Counted from the first letter of the stretch, positions 45,138 through 56,300 are shown. The stretch is 64,000 nucleotides of DNA from Ahniella sp. (GCA_016712105.1 JADJRU010000023.1:9805-73804); one strand, 5' to 3'. Notes: generated from the sequence alone by a model not told the origin. Translations and numbers: made by a program.

Positions 45138-45789
45138 TTTTGATTGGGTGACTGGCCAAAGCCCTCCACGATGCGGTGGCTGTCAAGCTACTTGTCGCTT
45201 TTTTCGGTTACTCCCCCTGCGCTCGTCATCCCCACGCAAGTGTGGAAGAAAGCATAGTTGTGGTTTTTTCGGGGGTACTTTGCTTTACGGGCAAGCATAG
45301 TTGTGTCGTTATGGCTCGGTCTTTGTATTCCTGACGCTTAAGGTTTCATCGCATCGGTAGCCAGAGGCGTAGTGTCAATCCGAAATGACTACGCTATGTC
45401 TTGCGTTAAAGAATAGATTGTTGTTTCTGCAGCGGGACGTCAGTCAAGAGCTTTGCGCCGATTGCTTCCCAACACGATCGAACACCAACGCCCGCTTTCG
45501 GCCAAGAAGAGTCATTCGACCTCTGCACGTTGTCAGCGCCGCAAGGCGGGCATTGGCAAGCGGGACTGCTGGAGTCTGGCACCAAGTGGTGGCCGCACCT
45601 CGGTGGCGGCACAACTCAAAGTGAGCTGCCTCCACGAAGGCCGAGATGGTTCAGGGCAGTCTCCCCGAAAGCCGAGACAGTTCACGTTGCGCGCGCGCCA
45701 GGCCATCCCCCATATGATCGCGATATCATCATCGCTCTTGTTGGGCGACAGCGACGTTCGCTCAGTGGAGTCCATAAGGGAGCATCTCA
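45138..45789. other. Non-coding region with repeat remnants
   Basis: No gene is supported in this 652-nt gap. It opens with a copy of the composite element shared with 63350-63430 (ctggcca...gcggtggctgtcaag...cttgtcgc...tttcggttactcc), then an AT-richer section with two copies of agcatagttgtg at ~45253 and ~45294. The DUF3500 ribosome site (agggag) is at its end. Confidence 0.5.
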
Positions 45790-46860
45790 ATGATTCGCCA
45801 TGGCCTGATCACTCTTGTCCTTGCACTCGTTGCACATGCTCCCGTGCATGCCGCCGACGACATTGACACAATCAATCCGGCGCCTGCGATGGCAAAGGCC
45901 GCTACCGCATTTCTCGCGACCCTGTCGCCCGCCAAGCGCGAGATGGCGCACCTGCCCTTTCATTCCGAGGAGCGGCTCAACTGGCACTTCGTGCCGCGCA
46001 TGCGACAAGGCTTGCCGCTCAAACACATGTCTCCCGAGGAACGGCAAGCCGCGCTGGCTCTGTTGAAGGCGTCGCTCTCGGTCACAGGCCTGACGAAAGT
46101 GGACACCATCCGCAGTTTGGAAGACGTGTTGCGCGCAATCGAGAACCAACCGCGACGCGATGCCGAACTGTATTACTTCACTGTGTTCGGCGAGGCTTCG
46201 GAGAAAGGAGCCTGGGGCTGGCGATATGAAGGCCATCACATCTCGCTCAACTGGACCCTCCTCGAGGGCCGAGTCGTCGGAAGCTCCCCGCAATTCATGG
46301 GTGCCAACCCGGCCGATGTCAACGTGGAGCCGCGCAAGGGCACGCGTGCGCTCGCTGCCGAGGAAGACCTGGCCCGCGAGCTGGTGACGTCACTTAGCGC
46401 CGATCAAACCCGACTGGCAGTGGTTAGCGAAAGTGCGCCGTTCGGACCAGATGCACCCTTGGGCATCGTCACCGGCAAAGCGCGCGAGGCGGTGATGCAG
46501 GAAAGCAATGGCATTGGTTACGCCGAGCTCGACGACATGCAGAAAGGACTACTGCTTTCGTTGATCCAGGAGTACGCCTCGACCCAGCCGCCCGCAGTGG
46601 CGCAGGCGCGCTTGGGACGAGTGAAGGCGGAACTCACGAACATCAAGTTCGCCTGGATGGGCGGTCGAGAGAAAGGCCAGGGTCACTACTACCGCATCCA
46701 GGGGAACTCGTTTCTGATCGAGTATGACAACACGCAGGGCAGTGCCAATCACATCCACAGCGTATGGCGCGAGTTCAAGGGCGACTGGGGCAAGGATGTG
46801 TTGGCGGAGCATTACCGGACGGCCCCGCACCATGCCGATCATCGCGGGACACACAAATAG
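45790..46860 (+). CDS. DUF3500 family exported protein
   Basis: 356 residues from an ATG preceded by GGGAG. The signal peptide is IRHGLITLVLALVAHAPVHAA. The mature protein matches DUF3500: MAHLPFHSEERLNWHFVP, HMSPEERQAALALLKASLS, YYFTVFGEASEKGAWGWRYEGHHISLNW, and the end YYRIQGNSFLIEYDNTQGSANHIHSVWR. DUF3500 proteins are of unknown function. It stands alone between two repeat-filled gaps. Confidence 0.87.
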   Translation: MIRHGLITLVLALVAHAPVHAADDIDTINPAPAMAKAATAFLATLSPAKREMAHLPFHSEERLNWHFVPRMRQGLPLKHMSPEERQAALALLKASLSVTGLTKVDTIRSLEDVLRAIENQPRRDAELYYFTVFGEASEKGAWGWRYEGHHISLNWTLLEGRVVGSSPQFMGANPADVNVEPRKGTRALAAEEDLARELVTSLSADQTRLAVVSESAPFGPDAPLGIVTGKAREAVMQESNGIGYAELDDMQKGLLLSLIQEYASTQPPAVAQARLGRVKAELTNIKFAWMGGREKGQGHYYRIQGNSFLIEYDNTQGSANHIHSVWREFKGDWGKDVLAEHYRTAPHHADHRGTHK

Positions 46861-47159
46861 GCAGCTGGAAACGTGGATGTCCTCGTTTATGCTGCGGACG
46901 CTCCGGACGGGGTACGCGGACTCTGAGCGAGCACGAACGGGGTCAGGTTCAAGTACCAGGGGCGTTTGGCCGGTCCCAATCCCCAATGGGCAATGCCCGG
47001 CGCTGCCCCCGATGGGGCTTCCCAAGTGTCGGCTCTCATCTCGGATGAAGGGGTCTCGAACGGCCGCAACGGGTCGAAGGCGGACATCGGCCAGCACCAG
47101 CGCATCGTGCAGGCTGGAGATCCGACCAGACTATGCTTTGCTCAAGCGGCGAAACTATC

Positions 47160-47385
47160 CAGTTCGCCACACAAGCGGGGATCCACTCGATGCGACCCGG
47201 TTTGGGTCTTGGGGCAACCAAATGGTTTCCCGCTTTCGCGGGAATGACGGACTTGGGGTGTGGCACGAGCGTTTAGACGCCCGTTTTCGCTGGCGCCGCC
47301 GCGCAGCCACGAAGTTCCGGACTGGCCATAGCCCTCCCCCGATGTTCGGGGAGGGTTGGGAGGGGTTTAGGCAACACTTCGCCCG
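47160..47385. repeat. REP-like unit and repeat family 2 side by side
   Basis: At 47165-47262 are a gcggggatccactcgatgcg unit and an inverted gtttcccgctttcgcgggaa copy. At 47310-47385 is repeat family 2 (ctggccatagccctcccccg-atgttcggggagggttggga). The rest of the gap (46861-47433) has no gene. The 46935-46960 stretch (acggggtcaggttcaagtac) resembles sequence that often borders dispersed repeats, but no mobile element is seen. Confidence 0.7.
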
Positions 47386-47433
47386 TTGCAAAGATTTTGG
47401 GAAACCGGGCACGCCATTTGGCACGCTCACCCC

Positions 47434-47808
47434 ATGGACCTGACGACGATCGACTGGAGCCGGCTGGAACAACTGCGGGCACTACAAAAACCGGGCAGAC
47501 CGGATGTGGTGCGGCAACTGACTGCGACCTATCTGGCGAACTCACGCGGGTTGATCGCCAGCCTCGACCAGGCACTGGCCGACGGCAATACGGATGTCAT
47601 GGTTCGTGCCGCCCACAGCCTGAAGTCCACGACAGCCACGATCGGCGCCGACGCGTTGGCTCAGCTTGCCGCACAAATGGAAACAGAGCTCCGGCGCGGC
47701 GATACGGGCACCGTGGTCGAACGTTTGCTGCCTCAGTTCCGGCTTGCTCACGAAACGGTGGCGAACGCATTGACCGAGCGGTACCTGCCGGGCGAGAGCC
47801 CAGGCTAA
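47434..47808 (+). CDS. Hpt (histidine phosphotransfer) domain protein
   Basis: 124 residues from ATG 47434. A four-helix bundle has the phosphorylatable His in RAAHSLKSTTATIGADALAQLA. It would relay phosphoryl groups between a hybrid histidine kinase and a response regulator. No kinase or regulator is adjacent, so its partners are elsewhere (orphan Hpt). The hutF stop lies 24 nt beyond on the other strand. Confidence 0.9.
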   Translation: MDLTTIDWSRLEQLRALQKPGRPDVVRQLTATYLANSRGLIASLDQALADGNTDVMVRAAHSLKSTTATIGADALAQLAAQMETELRRGDTGTVVERLLPQFRLAHETVANALTERYLPGESPG

Positions 47809-47832
47809 CCCGCAACTCGGGTCAACCCGGCA

Positions 47833-49066
47833 TCAGGCGATCGTGCACAATCGCTTGAGCACCGTGCGGTAGCGGTTTGCGATCCTCGCTTCGTCGGCAT
47901 GATGCCCTGCGGTAATGATTGGCCGGCCGGCCACCTGAACGTCCTGCACCAGATTGCGGTTTCCGGCGAACACGCAGGCATCGAGCCATTGACCGGCGCT
48001 GGCACCGATCAATTCGACGGCGTCGGCGTCGACCCGAACGGCATCCCCGTCCAGTGCCCCGCCCGCAGCCATCTGTCCACCCGCGGCAGCGGCCTGGTAA
48101 AGCCGCGCGCCGACATGGGGTGACCCGGCATCGGCGGCGATGTTCCGGCGCCGGCGGCCGGAGCCGCTGCCCGTATTCCAGCCAACGCAACTCTTCGACG
48201 ACGGACGTCGAAACATGACTGTCGGTGCCGATCGAGAAGGCGCCGTTCTGGGCGAGATACTCAGGCAACGGGAACAGGCCGTCGCCGAGATTCGCGTCGG
48301 TCGACGGACAAATGGCGACATTCGCACCCGACCTCGCCAGCCGTCCGATTTCGTCACCACTCAGGTGCGTGGCATGGACCAGCGTCCAGCGTGTGTCGAC
48401 CGGCGCGTTGTCGAGTAACCAGGCGACCGGCCGCGCGCCCCGGCGCTGCAGGCATTCATCCACTTCTGCCGTCTGCTCGGCAATGTGAATGTGGATCGGC
48501 CCAAGACCCGTCAGGTCCGCCGCCCACAAAGCCTGCATCGCTTCCGGCGGTACCGCCCGGAGGGAATGCAAAGCCATGCCGACCCGCACGCCGCTGGTCT
48601 GGCGCAACCGGGCGACCAAATCCAGATAATCGTCGAGCCCATGCCCGAAACGGCGCTGACGATCCCCCAGAGGCCCGCCATCGAAGCCGCGGGTCATGTA
48701 CAGGGTGGGCAGCAGCACCAGTCGGATCCCGGCCTCGGCCGCAGCCCGCACCAAAGCCTGCGACATTTCGGCCGGATCGTCATAAGGCCTCCCGTCCGGC
48801 TGGTGGTGCAGGTAGTGAAACTCGCAAACGGTCGTGTAGCCGGATTTCAGCAACTCGACGTACAACTGCGCGGCAATCGCCTGCAGGTCATCCGGACCGA
48901 TCTGCCCGGCAAAGCGATACATCAGTTCGCGCCAGGTCCAGAAACTGTCTTCCGGATCCTCCTGCTTTTCGGCAAGACCGGCCATGGCCCGCTGGAATGC
49001 GTGCGAATGGGCATTCACCATCGGCGGCACATCGGGCGCCACCAGCGTCGTTGCGGACTTCGTCAT
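47833..49066 (-). CDS. hutF: Formimidoylglutamate deiminase, frameshifted and short at the N-terminus
   Basis: 410 residues after removing one C at 48156-48157, which joins LEYGQRLRP to RRRNIAADAGSPHVGARLY. It converts N-formimino-glutamate to N-formyl-glutamate in histidine degradation. Motifs: NAHSHAFQRAMAG (metal HxH), MALHSLRAVPP, HIHIAEQTAEVDECL, LVHATHLSG and SIGTDSHVSTSVVEELRWLEYG. The protein begins only about 20 residues before NAHSHAF, whereas HutF usually has 45-60 residues of beta-sandwich there; the start is ATG 49066, or TTG 49081. It is divergent from hutI. Confidence 0.87.
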
Positions 49067-49222
49067 GGCCGGCAAGCTCAAAAACGGAAAGGATCAGTCA
49101 CCATGCAAAAGCGGCGGCGAAATTGCAAGCTCGGCCGATGGTCTCCATGAGTTCCGTCGACTTTCACGCAGGCGCACACCGCTTCCCTTCTACAATGTCG
49201 CATCACCGAGTTTGAGCTTTGC

Positions 49223-50461
49223 ATGAAGACCACGTCTGACCGTTGGGACACGCTGATCCACAACGCCCGGGTTGCCACCATGGACCCAGCGTTCGGCACG
49301 CCTTACGGCGAAGTGCCGGGCGTGATGGTCGGCCTGAGCGGTCGCCAGATCGTGTTCGTGGGTGGTGTCGACGACTTGCCTGCGTCGATCGAGGATTGCG
49401 CCACCCACCAGGTCGACCTGCGCGGACACTGGCTGTTCCCCGGCTTGATCGACTGCCACACACATCTGGTGTTCGGTGGTCAGCGTGCGCAGGAGTTCGA
49501 GCAACGATTGAACGGCGCGAGTTACGAAGACATCGCCCGCGCCGGTGGGGGCATTGTCTCGACGGTTCGCCAGACGCGCGAGCAGTCCGAGACCGAACTG
49601 CTGGCGAGTGCCCTGCCCCGCGCCAAAGCCCTGGCAGCCGAAGGTGTCTGCACGCTGGAGATCAAATCGGGTTATGGGCTTGATTTCGACACCGAGCGCA
49701 AGATGCTTCGTGTGGCGCGACAGCTCGGAACCGAGCTTGGCATCGACGTCCGTACGACCTATCTGGGCTTGCACGCCCTGCCACCCGAATACCGGCAGGA
49801 TCGGGCCACTTACGTCGACCTCGCCATCGACCAATGGCTCCCCGCACTGCACGCCGAGGGACTGGTTGATGCCGTGGATGCCTTCATGGAAGGAATCGCC
49901 TTCACCGCCGCCGAGACCGACCGACTGTTTGCCCGCGCCCAGGCATTGGGCTTGCCGGTCAAACTGCACGCCGACCAACTCAGCAATGGCGGTGGCGCGG
50001 CACTCTGTGCCCGTTATCGGGGTCTGTCTGCCGACCATGTCGAATACACCGATGCCTTCGCGGTGGGCGCGATGGCCGCTGCCGGCACCGTTGCCGTGTT
50101 GCTGCCCGGCTCGTTCTACTGCCTGCGGGAAACCCGCTTGCCGCCGATCGACTCGTTTCGACGTCACGGCGTGCCGATGGCTGTCTCGACCGACCTGAAT
50201 CCGGGCACGTCGCCCTTGCGCTCGCTGCTGCTCGCCGCGAACCAGGCCTGCACTTTGTTCCGGCTCACGCCCGAAGAAGCCATTGCAGGGATCACCCGCC
50301 ATGCGGCGCAGGCCCTTGGGCTCGCCGACCGCAAAGGCCGGATCGCCGTGGGTCTGGACGCCGATCTGGTCGCCTACCCCATCTCGCAACCCGCCGAACT
50401 CTGTTATTGGCTGGGTGGCCATCAACCCAGCGCGACCTGGCGGGCAGGCATTCGGACATGA
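49223..50461 (+). CDS. hutI: Imidazolonepropionase
   Basis: 412 residues. It hydrolyses 4-imidazolone-5-propionate to N-formimino-L-glutamate, the substrate of HutF. Metal-binding HTH in PGLIDCHTHLVFGGQRAQEFEQRL, Lys/Glu in IKSGYGLD, KLHADQLSNGGGAAL, SADHVEYTD and the Asp in VSTDLNPGTSPL are all family features. The adjacent hutF supports the five-step HutF-type pathway. hutH, hutU and hutC are not in the window. The stop overlaps the start of the sigma factor gene (ATGA). Confidence 0.95.
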   Translation: MKTTSDRWDTLIHNARVATMDPAFGTPYGEVPGVMVGLSGRQIVFVGGVDDLPASIEDCATHQVDLRGHWLFPGLIDCHTHLVFGGQRAQEFEQRLNGASYEDIARAGGGIVSTVRQTREQSETELLASALPRAKALAAEGVCTLEIKSGYGLDFDTERKMLRVARQLGTELGIDVRTTYLGLHALPPEYRQDRATYVDLAIDQWLPALHAEGLVDAVDAFMEGIAFTAAETDRLFARAQALGLPVKLHADQLSNGGGAALCARYRGLSADHVEYTDAFAVGAMAAAGTVAVLLPGSFYCLRETRLPPIDSFRRHGVPMAVSTDLNPGTSPLRSLLLAANQACTLFRLTPEEAIAGITRHAAQALGLADRKGRIAVGLDADLVAYPISQPAELCYWLGGHQPSATWRAGIRT

Positions 50462-51012
50462 GTGCGGGTGACGTCACCGAGTTGATTCAACGCTGGACCG
50501 CCGGGGAGTCCCGTGCGCTCGATGAATTGTTGCCGCTCGTCTATGCCGACCTGCGCCGGATGGCCGACCAGCAACTGCGCGGCAATCTCGGCCACGACAC
50601 GCTCCAGCCCACAGCCCTGATCAACGACGTGTTCATCCGCTTTCTCGGTGCAGGCCAATTGCACTTCGAGAACCGAAAGCATTTTTTCACCACGGCCGCG
50701 CGCACGATGCGTCAGGTGCTGATCGATCGTGTGCGTGCGCACAGTCGCGACAAACGCGGCGGCGACTGGCAACGGGTAGATTTCATCGAGGCGATCGCGC
50801 TGCCGATCGAGGCCGACATCGACCTGTTTGCACTCGATCAGGCGCTCACCGACCTCGCGGCCCTGGATGCCCGCGTAGCGGAAGTGGTCGAGCTTCGATT
50901 TTTCGCCGGGCTCGAAGTGTCCGAAGTCGCTGCACTGCTGGAACGGGACGAGCGCACCGTCTATCGCGATTTCGCGATGGCGCGCGCCTGGCTCCGCCAG
51001 CGGTTGCAATAG
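50458..51012 (+). CDS. ECF-type RNA polymerase sigma factor (TIGR02999-like, ECF43 type)
   Basis: 184 residues from ATG 50458, overlapping the hutI stop by 4 nt. Sigma-2 segment: TLQPTALINDVFIRFLGAG and FFTTAARTMRQVLIDRVRAHSRDKRGG; sigma-4 helix-turn-helix: VVELRFFAGLEVSEVAALLERDERTVYRDFAMARAWLR. This subgroup is commonly encoded next to a Ser/Thr kinase that phosphorylates and activates it, as in PknT-EcfP of Vibrio and PknS-EcfK of Xanthomonas citri. The next gene is such a kinase. No anti-sigma factor is seen. Confidence 0.9.
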   Translation: MSAGDVTELIQRWTAGESRALDELLPLVYADLRRMADQQLRGNLGHDTLQPTALINDVFIRFLGAGQLHFENRKHFFTTAARTMRQVLIDRVRAHSRDKRGGDWQRVDFIEAIALPIEADIDLFALDQALTDLAALDARVAEVVELRFFAGLEVSEVAALLERDERTVYRDFAMARAWLRQRLQ

Positions 51013-51053
51013 TTGACGTCAGACCAACCCGCCGACCCGCGTATGAGCCAGAC

Positions 51054-53312
51054 ATGAGCGCCGATCAAACTGGCTTCCAGCAACTCCGAACCCATTTCCA
51101 TGACCTCGTCGAATGCGCCGAGGACGAACGCCGTCGCCGGCTGGATCTGCTTGGCACCACCGATCCGGCGCTCGCCGAATCCCTTGCCGGCTTGCTGGCA
51201 CATGCCGACCCAGGTGATCTGGCACCGCCGGTGTCCTGGCTGCCGGAACAACTCGGCCCATTCCGTATCGGGGAACTGCTCGGCCGCGGCGGCATGGGCG
51301 AAGTGCGGGTCGGTGAGCGCGTCACTGGCGGATTCGACCAACGGGTCGCGCTCAAATTGCTGAAACCACTGGTGCATGCGCCCAGCCTGCACCAGCGATT
51401 CCTGCGCGAACGGCAAGTTCTGGCCCGGCTCGAACATCCGCACATTGCGCGATTGATCGACGGCGGTGTCCATGCGCAGACGCTGCCATGGTTGGCCATG
51501 GAACTGGTCGAAGGGATGGATCTGGGGGTCTGGCAACGACAACAGAATCCATCCCTGCAACGAAGGATCCGACTGCTGATCAAGGTCTGTGATGCCGTCG
51601 CCTTTGCACACCGGCAACTGGTCGTGCACCGCGATCTGAAGCCAGCGAATATCCGCGTCGGTGCCGGCGACGAACCGAAGCTGCTGGACTTTGGCCTGGC
51701 GAAACTGCTCGACGATCCGGGCAGTGATGCCTGGAGTCGTTACGGCCTGGCGATGACACCGCGTTATGCCGCTCCGGAACAGATGCTCGGCGAACGGGCC
51801 AGCACAGCCTCCGATATTCATGCCCTGGGGGTATTGGGGTTTGAACTGGTGACTGGCCGACTGCCTTTTGTCGTTATGGGCGAAGCCGAGCCTGTGTGGT
51901 CGACACTGATCCTTTCGCCCGAGCGGATCGATCTGAGCACAGCGCTATCAGCCGACAGTGGGCTGGACGCTGCCGGTCAGGCGGCTGCGCGCCGATTCCT
52001 GCCGGGCATTCTTGCGCGTGCCATGGCCCGGGATGCAGAAACCCGACACGCCAGCGCGTCGGCACTCGCCGATGACTTGCGTGACTGGCTTGCCGGCCTG
52101 CCGCCACGAAGCGGAATCGGCTCGACACGTGAGCGCGTGCTGGCGTTTGTCCATCGGCACCGTCTGGCGATGTCCGTGGCCGCCATGGCGCTGCTGGGCA
52201 TTCTGGCCAGTTCAGGCGTGGCATTGCAGCAAGCACAGGTTGCCCGCCAACAAGCTCAGCGCGCTGACCAACAAACCCGGGCCTTGCTGGAAGTTCTGGC
52301 AGCGGCCAGCCCGGAACATTTTTCCGGGCGTGACCCCACGGCCAGCGAATTCCTCGCCGACGCCGCACGGCGCATCCATGCCGACGAATCCCAGGACCAC
52401 ACGGCCGCGGCGCGCGCGCTGACCCAGATTGGCGTCGGTCTGATCAATCTGGACAAGCCCGGTTCGGCGGCAGGAGTGCTTGAGCAAGCTTGGGCAAGGA
52501 TGGACCGATCCCCGGATACGCGGGTCGAAGCGCGGCTCGATCTGATCAAGCTGCAGGCTCTGGTCGTCGATCACGACGCGGGACAGGCTCGTGCCGACCT
52601 GGATCGGCTCGCCCAGCGACTGCGTTTCTGGATGGCGTTTGACAGCGATCCGGAAACTTCGATCAGCGCCCAGGCAGCCCTGGGCGCCGGCTATGCCATG
52701 GCAGGCCTCACCGCCGAAGCAGACCTGTGGTTTGCGTGTTGCGGGCTCGATCTGGTCGATCGTGTCCCAGCGCTTGCCAATACGACGATCGAAAGTGCGC
52801 TCCGACAAAAGGGTCGCGGCCTCCTTTTCCTGGGCAATCCGGAGGCCGCGGCAGAAAGTCTCAAGGCCTCGCTCGAAGCCATCTAACGCGAACCACGGTC
52901 GTTCTCGGCGATGCGTCGTGCCGAAGCGCACTGGTGGCTTGCCGAAGTGAGCATGGACCTCGACCGCTTCGACGAAGCGGCGAAACATCTCGTCCTGGCG
53001 GCGCCGACGATCCTCAAGGAATATGGCGCCGGTCATTCAGAGTACCGACGATTTCGTGTCCATCAAGCCCTGCTCGCAGGCTGGCTCGGCGACGTCCGGG
53101 CAGCACAATCGATCCGCCCGATTTTCCAGTCAGACAACACCACCCAGAAAGGTCTCATATTCGACGTCCACCGACTGGACCTGGTGATCGCGGTGCAAGG
53201 CGCCGAATGCACGAAGGCGAGCAACATCCGCCAGAACCTTGTGGCGGACAATCCGCGCCAACGCCTGCTTCTGGTGCAGCTGGATCGATTGATGAACCGT
53301 GGGTGTCCCTGA
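51054..53312 (+). CDS. Membrane Ser/Thr protein kinase with TPR-like C-terminus, in-frame stop
   Basis: The kinase domain has the glycine loop GRGGMGEV (77-84), VAL-K101, HRDLKPANIRV, DFGLAK and APE (YAAPEQM). A membrane helix lies at ~365-385 and then a helical TPR-like periplasmic region. A TAA at 52884-52886 stops translation after SLKASLEAI, but the same frame continues without gap to 53312 (REPRSFS, RRAEAHWWLAEVS, DRFDEAAKHLV). CAA to TAA is the simplest change. Read through, it would be 752 residues. It probably phosphorylates the adjacent sigma factor. The 42-nt gap to the sigma gene fits an operon. Confidence 0.85.
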
Positions 53313-53330
53313 ACCGAGCGCCGGCACCGG

Positions 53331-56300
53331 TCAATCCGCTTCTGCTGCCTGGATTGCAGCCGGCATCGTCAGGTTCCGGGTCACGGGTTCGAAGCCGTTC
53401 GAAAACAGCCTTTCGGTGCGCACGATATCCACATCCGTATCCGTATCGTTGCCAGGCTGAAGCGACACGACGCCACCCGACATCACGGCTACATCCGCCG
53501 AGTTGCTGATCGTTGCGCCATCGAGAGCCGTCACCGTGGCCATCACATCGATCCGCACATGCTGGCCGGCGGCAAGCGCAAGCGTACAATCCAGCAGACC
53601 GGTCCCGGTGCATGCCACCGGGCAGGCAACACTCGATTGCGTCGCGTTGCAGGCATAAACCAGATCGCCGAGTCCGATCGGATCGAGGTCTCGCACCCGG
53701 ACTTCCGAGACGGAGTCGGGACCGGCGTTGGCCGCAACGAGTGCATACAAGACTTGTTCCTGTTCGAGCACACCGTCCTGCTGATTGCTTTTCGACACTT
53801 GCAGATCGGCCGAGAATGGAACGAACACGGTGAACGATGCCGGTGCCGACTGGTTCTGTCCGCCCGCTGCCGTGCCGCCATTGTCCTGGACACGGAACTC
53901 GACTGCGACAGTGCCGCCCTGCCCGGTCAAGTTGTAGCTCAACTGGCCATTCGTGCCGATCGTGAGACTACCCGGCACGATGGCACCGTCAGGATCCATG
54001 AGACTCATGAAGGTCACTGACTGAATCAGCTGCGCCGATTCGTTCGCCGGCCCCGTACTCAACACGACATAACCGGGATGATTGATCACCCCGGTCGTGG
54101 CTGCGGGGTGGATGATTCCGGGGTCGTCGATCTGGATGCCCGGCGCATCGTTGACTGCCGAAATCGAGATCGACACCGTGGCGGGCGACGACGTGACCAC
54201 ACCGTCGGAGACTGTGAACGTGAATGCATCGGCACCGTTCGCGTTGGCAAACGGGACATATCGGTAGGCGCCGGTTGCCGCATCAAATTGGCTGAGGGTG
54301 CCTTGTGCAGGCGGCGTCTGGATGCTGAACGTCAGGGTGTCATCGTCGGTTCCGGACAGATTGCCGGCAGTCTCGGCCGAATCTTCAATCAGGTTGAGTG
54401 CACCGCTGTTGGCGAGCGGATTACGATTGAACGATACGGTGATGGCACACGCGGCGGTGATGGCGCCGGTCGTGAACTGATTGCCAGCCAGACTGCCGCC
54501 GCAGCCCGTCGCCGAGGCGATCCGGTACCCGCCATTGGGGCTCAATGTGAAGACGGTCGAGCTGCCGTGATTGACGATCTGGACACCGGATGGACTGACT
54601 GTGCCATGCGCGGGCACATTCGGCGTCACGGCATATTGCAGCAAAGCGAACTGCGCGGTGACTGACAGATTGGCCTGCACATTGCTTTCCGAGCGAGAAG
54701 CCTGGGCAAAACCATCACTCCATTGCACGAATCGATAACCGGCCTGCGGCATGGCCACCACGGTCGACCCGTTGTTGCCCTGGTTTACCTGCTGCGCAGC
54801 CGCGCCCGAAATCGATCCGCCGGATCCGGCAGCATAAGTCAACGTATACCGTGGAATGACCTGCTGGATCAGTGCTGACGAGACACTGCCGCCGAAACCG
54901 GCATCACCCGGAAACTCGGCAGTGATCGAGTAATTGCCCACCGCCGGAAAACTGCCGGACCAGGTCGCCACACCGCCCACAAGTGTGCCGGTTCCCAGGG
55001 CATTCAAACCTTCGCGGAACACGACCGTTCCAGTCGGCGTGGTTCCGGCACCACTCACGGTTGCCGTGAGCGTCACCGATTGCCCGGTTCCCGACGGGTT
55101 CTGGTTACTGACCACTCCGGTGCTGCTGACTGCGCGGCCGTTCAAGGCCGTCACGACGAGATCATTGCCGGTGCCACCGGCGTAATTGACCTGGAACTGA
55201 TAACCGGCCACCAGAACGGTCGAACCGTTGGCAACACCCGTGAACGTCCCGGTGATGGCATCGGTGCCGTCGTTGTCGATCAGCACATATTGCTGCCCGA
55301 CTGCAGGCACATGGGTCGATGCCAGGTAGAGCGTCAACGCGGTACCGCCAATCGACACGGTCCCGGTGCTGCGAATCTGGTCATGACTTGCGCCTGCGAC
55401 CACGCCCTCGAGACCAAGATGGACCGTGCCGCCGGTGAATTGCACGTTGCCCGCATGCAAACGTGCAGCACCATTGACGCCAAAGGAACTCGTGCCGATC
55501 GCACCGACACCCAGAGCGCCGTCCGAGACCAGATGACCGATGCGACCGCGTCCGTTGCTCCTGCCACTGTTGTCGACGCGCATGGCTGATGCATCGATGT
55601 TGTCAAAGAACGCGATGCCATACCGGTTGCCGACCGGCCCCAGATCCAGCACCCCACTATATGCCTGGGTGTTCCGGTAAGTGAATTGCTGGCCATGCTG
55701 CACGATCGAACCCGAACCCGAAACATTGCCGCTGATCACGACGCTTCCGGTTTCGGCGACGAACACGAGGTTGCGATTACCAAGATCCATGGGCAAAGCA
55801 ATTTCGGCCGAACTGAACATGTGCAGTCGAGATTGCAAGGCAATGGTCTGGCCGGTCAGTGTCGTGTTCTGGCCAATCCAGATATTGCGGATGCTGCGGT
55901 CGGCCGGCAGGTCGTTGTTGCTCAGCGGATTCGACGAGGCGCGCGTCGGGAATGCCACGGAATCGCCGTTTTGCGGGATACCGCCGAGCCAGTTGCCGGA
56001 ATTGGACCACAAGGTATTCACGACACCGGTCCATATCTTTCGTGAATGTGTGCAAGTCAAGGTCACGTCGTTGCCGGTACCCCCCACATAGCTGATCGTG
56101 AACTCGGCGCCATGGATGAAGACAGCACTGCCTTGCGGCAATCCCTGAAACGTACCGCTCACGGCATCGGATCCATCGTTGTCGATGATCCGGATCACTT
56201 CACCGATGGCGGGCCGATACTGGTCGCCCAGACGCGTGCTGAGTGAAACATTGCCGCCCAGCGATACCGTGCCGACTGTGGCGATCTGACCATGCTGAGT

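Noticed and set aside
46930..47000. Sequence acggggtcaggttcaagtac as part of a mobile element
   Set aside because: It resembles borders of dispersed repeats but has no transposase, no inverted ends and no second copy in the window.
52911..53312. Independent gene after the kinase
   Set aside because: It is in the same frame as the kinase, continues its TPR-like helices, and has no ribosome site; an in-frame stop in one gene is simpler.
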